A stretch of DNA of 64,000 nt from Nocardia acidivorans NBRC 108247 (GTDB lineage: Bacteria > Actinomycetota > Actinomycetes > Mycobacteriales > Mycobacteriaceae): assembly GCF_001625085.1 (NCBI RefSeq), contig NZ_BDAW01000009.1, forward strand, positions 186,001 through 250,000. Reading direction: 5' to 3'. How positions within the stretch are numbered: position 1 is the stretch's first letter; each line of letters opens with the position of its first letter. Below, in pieces: positions 63,774-64,000 of the stretch. The notes beneath the pieces were generated by a model. It saw nothing but the letters and a program-made list of their open reading frames with translations, searched no databases and was not told the DNA's origin. A program made the translations under genes and the position numbers.

Positions 63774-63835
63774 GACGTCAACGCATACCAGATGGTCGGA
63801 CATTCGGCTTCCGACCGAACAGACCAACGCTTATG

Positions 63836-63849
63836 CGAACATATGTTCG
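63836..63849. promoter_or_regulatory. LexA-type SOS box
   Basis: CGAACATATGTTCG is a perfect 14-bp palindrome that fits the actinobacterial LexA consensus (TCGAAC-N4-GTTCGA) at all core positions. It lies 15 bases upstream of the likely dinB ATG and would block transcription until DNA damage. Confidence 0.8.
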
Positions 63850-63863
63850 TGTCCGGTGGTGAG

Positions 63864-64000
63864 ATGGGAAGCGGAGCGCGGGCGGAGCGGGCGGCGATTC
63901 TGCATGCCGACCTGGACTCTTTCTATGCCTCGGTGGAGCAGCGCGATGACCCACGGTTGCGGGGGCGGCCGGTGTTGGTGGGGTCGGGGGTGGTGTTGGC
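63864..64000 (+). CDS. dinB: DinB/DNA polymerase IV, 5' part only
   Basis: The gene runs off the right edge; only about 45 residues are visible. The Y-family catalytic start is present: [20 protein letters not shown] contains the first metal-binding Asp pair and the steric-gate Tyr/Phe region, followed by [14 protein letters not shown]. Pol IV performs error-prone translesion synthesis. The ATG at 63864 is chosen because the upstream ATG at 63843 lies inside the SOS box. The window edge prevents judging length, the beta-clamp motif, or any partner genes. LexA control is inferred from the box immediately upstream. Confidence 0.85.
   Translation, partial: MGSGARAERAAILHADLDSFYASVEQRDDPRLRGRPVLVGSGVVL

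Overview
The window is high-GC actinobacterial DNA. Complex I order and content, a PafC/YafY-type regulator, a deazaflavin-dependent reductase, a DUF574 methyltransferase, an actinobacterial SOS box and frequent GTG/TTG starts all fit a Nocardia-like mycolic-acid bacterium. This taxonomic call is inference from protein style, not from a marker gene. No tRNA, rRNA, CRISPR array or intact insertion sequence was seen.

Layout. Positions 1-3100 carry an HxlR regulator, a CBS-domain protein, a flavoprotein disulfide reductase and a lone receiver-domain protein. Positions 3421-19139 hold a complete, tightly overlapped nuo operon (A to N) for the proton-pumping NADH:quinone dehydrogenase, ended by a strong hairpin terminator. 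Its most unusual feature is that NuoH and NuoI are one continuous reading frame. From about 19.3 kb onward the window is a mosaic of short accessory units, mostly a regulator next to the enzyme it probably controls: TetR with a membrane protein, GMC oxidoreductase, a MurJ-family flippase beside a serine recombinase, WYL regulator/RidA, two divergent paralogous alpha/beta hydrolases with a shared 34-bp operator, M3 peptidase, a secreted ParB/Srx-like protein, VOC-TipA, TetR/amidase, an orphan NarJ, epoxide hydrolase, a deazaflavin reductase-MarR unit, cytochrome P450, MerR/metallo-beta-lactamase-fold enzyme, DUF574 methyltransferase, a coiled-coil protein, D-aminoacylase-TetR, a class C serine hydrolase, a cytosolic subtilase with a small partner protein, LysR, and finally the start of a DinB polymerase behind a LexA-type SOS box.

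Decay. At least nine stretches between intact genes hold broken coding remnants: histidine kinase/response regulator, MDR oxidoreductase, NTF2-like, NmrA-like, LysR, DUF4440, SDR and two unidentified C-termini. The accessory half therefore looks like a region of repeated gain and loss.

Most worth following up: the NuoH-NuoI fusion; the subtilase plus small I9-like protein; two MerR-type promoters with 19-bp spacers that link regulator to target; the shared operator of the hydrolase pair; the SOS-controlled dinB; and a small resolvase-fold-like protein without a DNA-binding domain. Homology statements come from recognising family motifs by eye; no database search was run.
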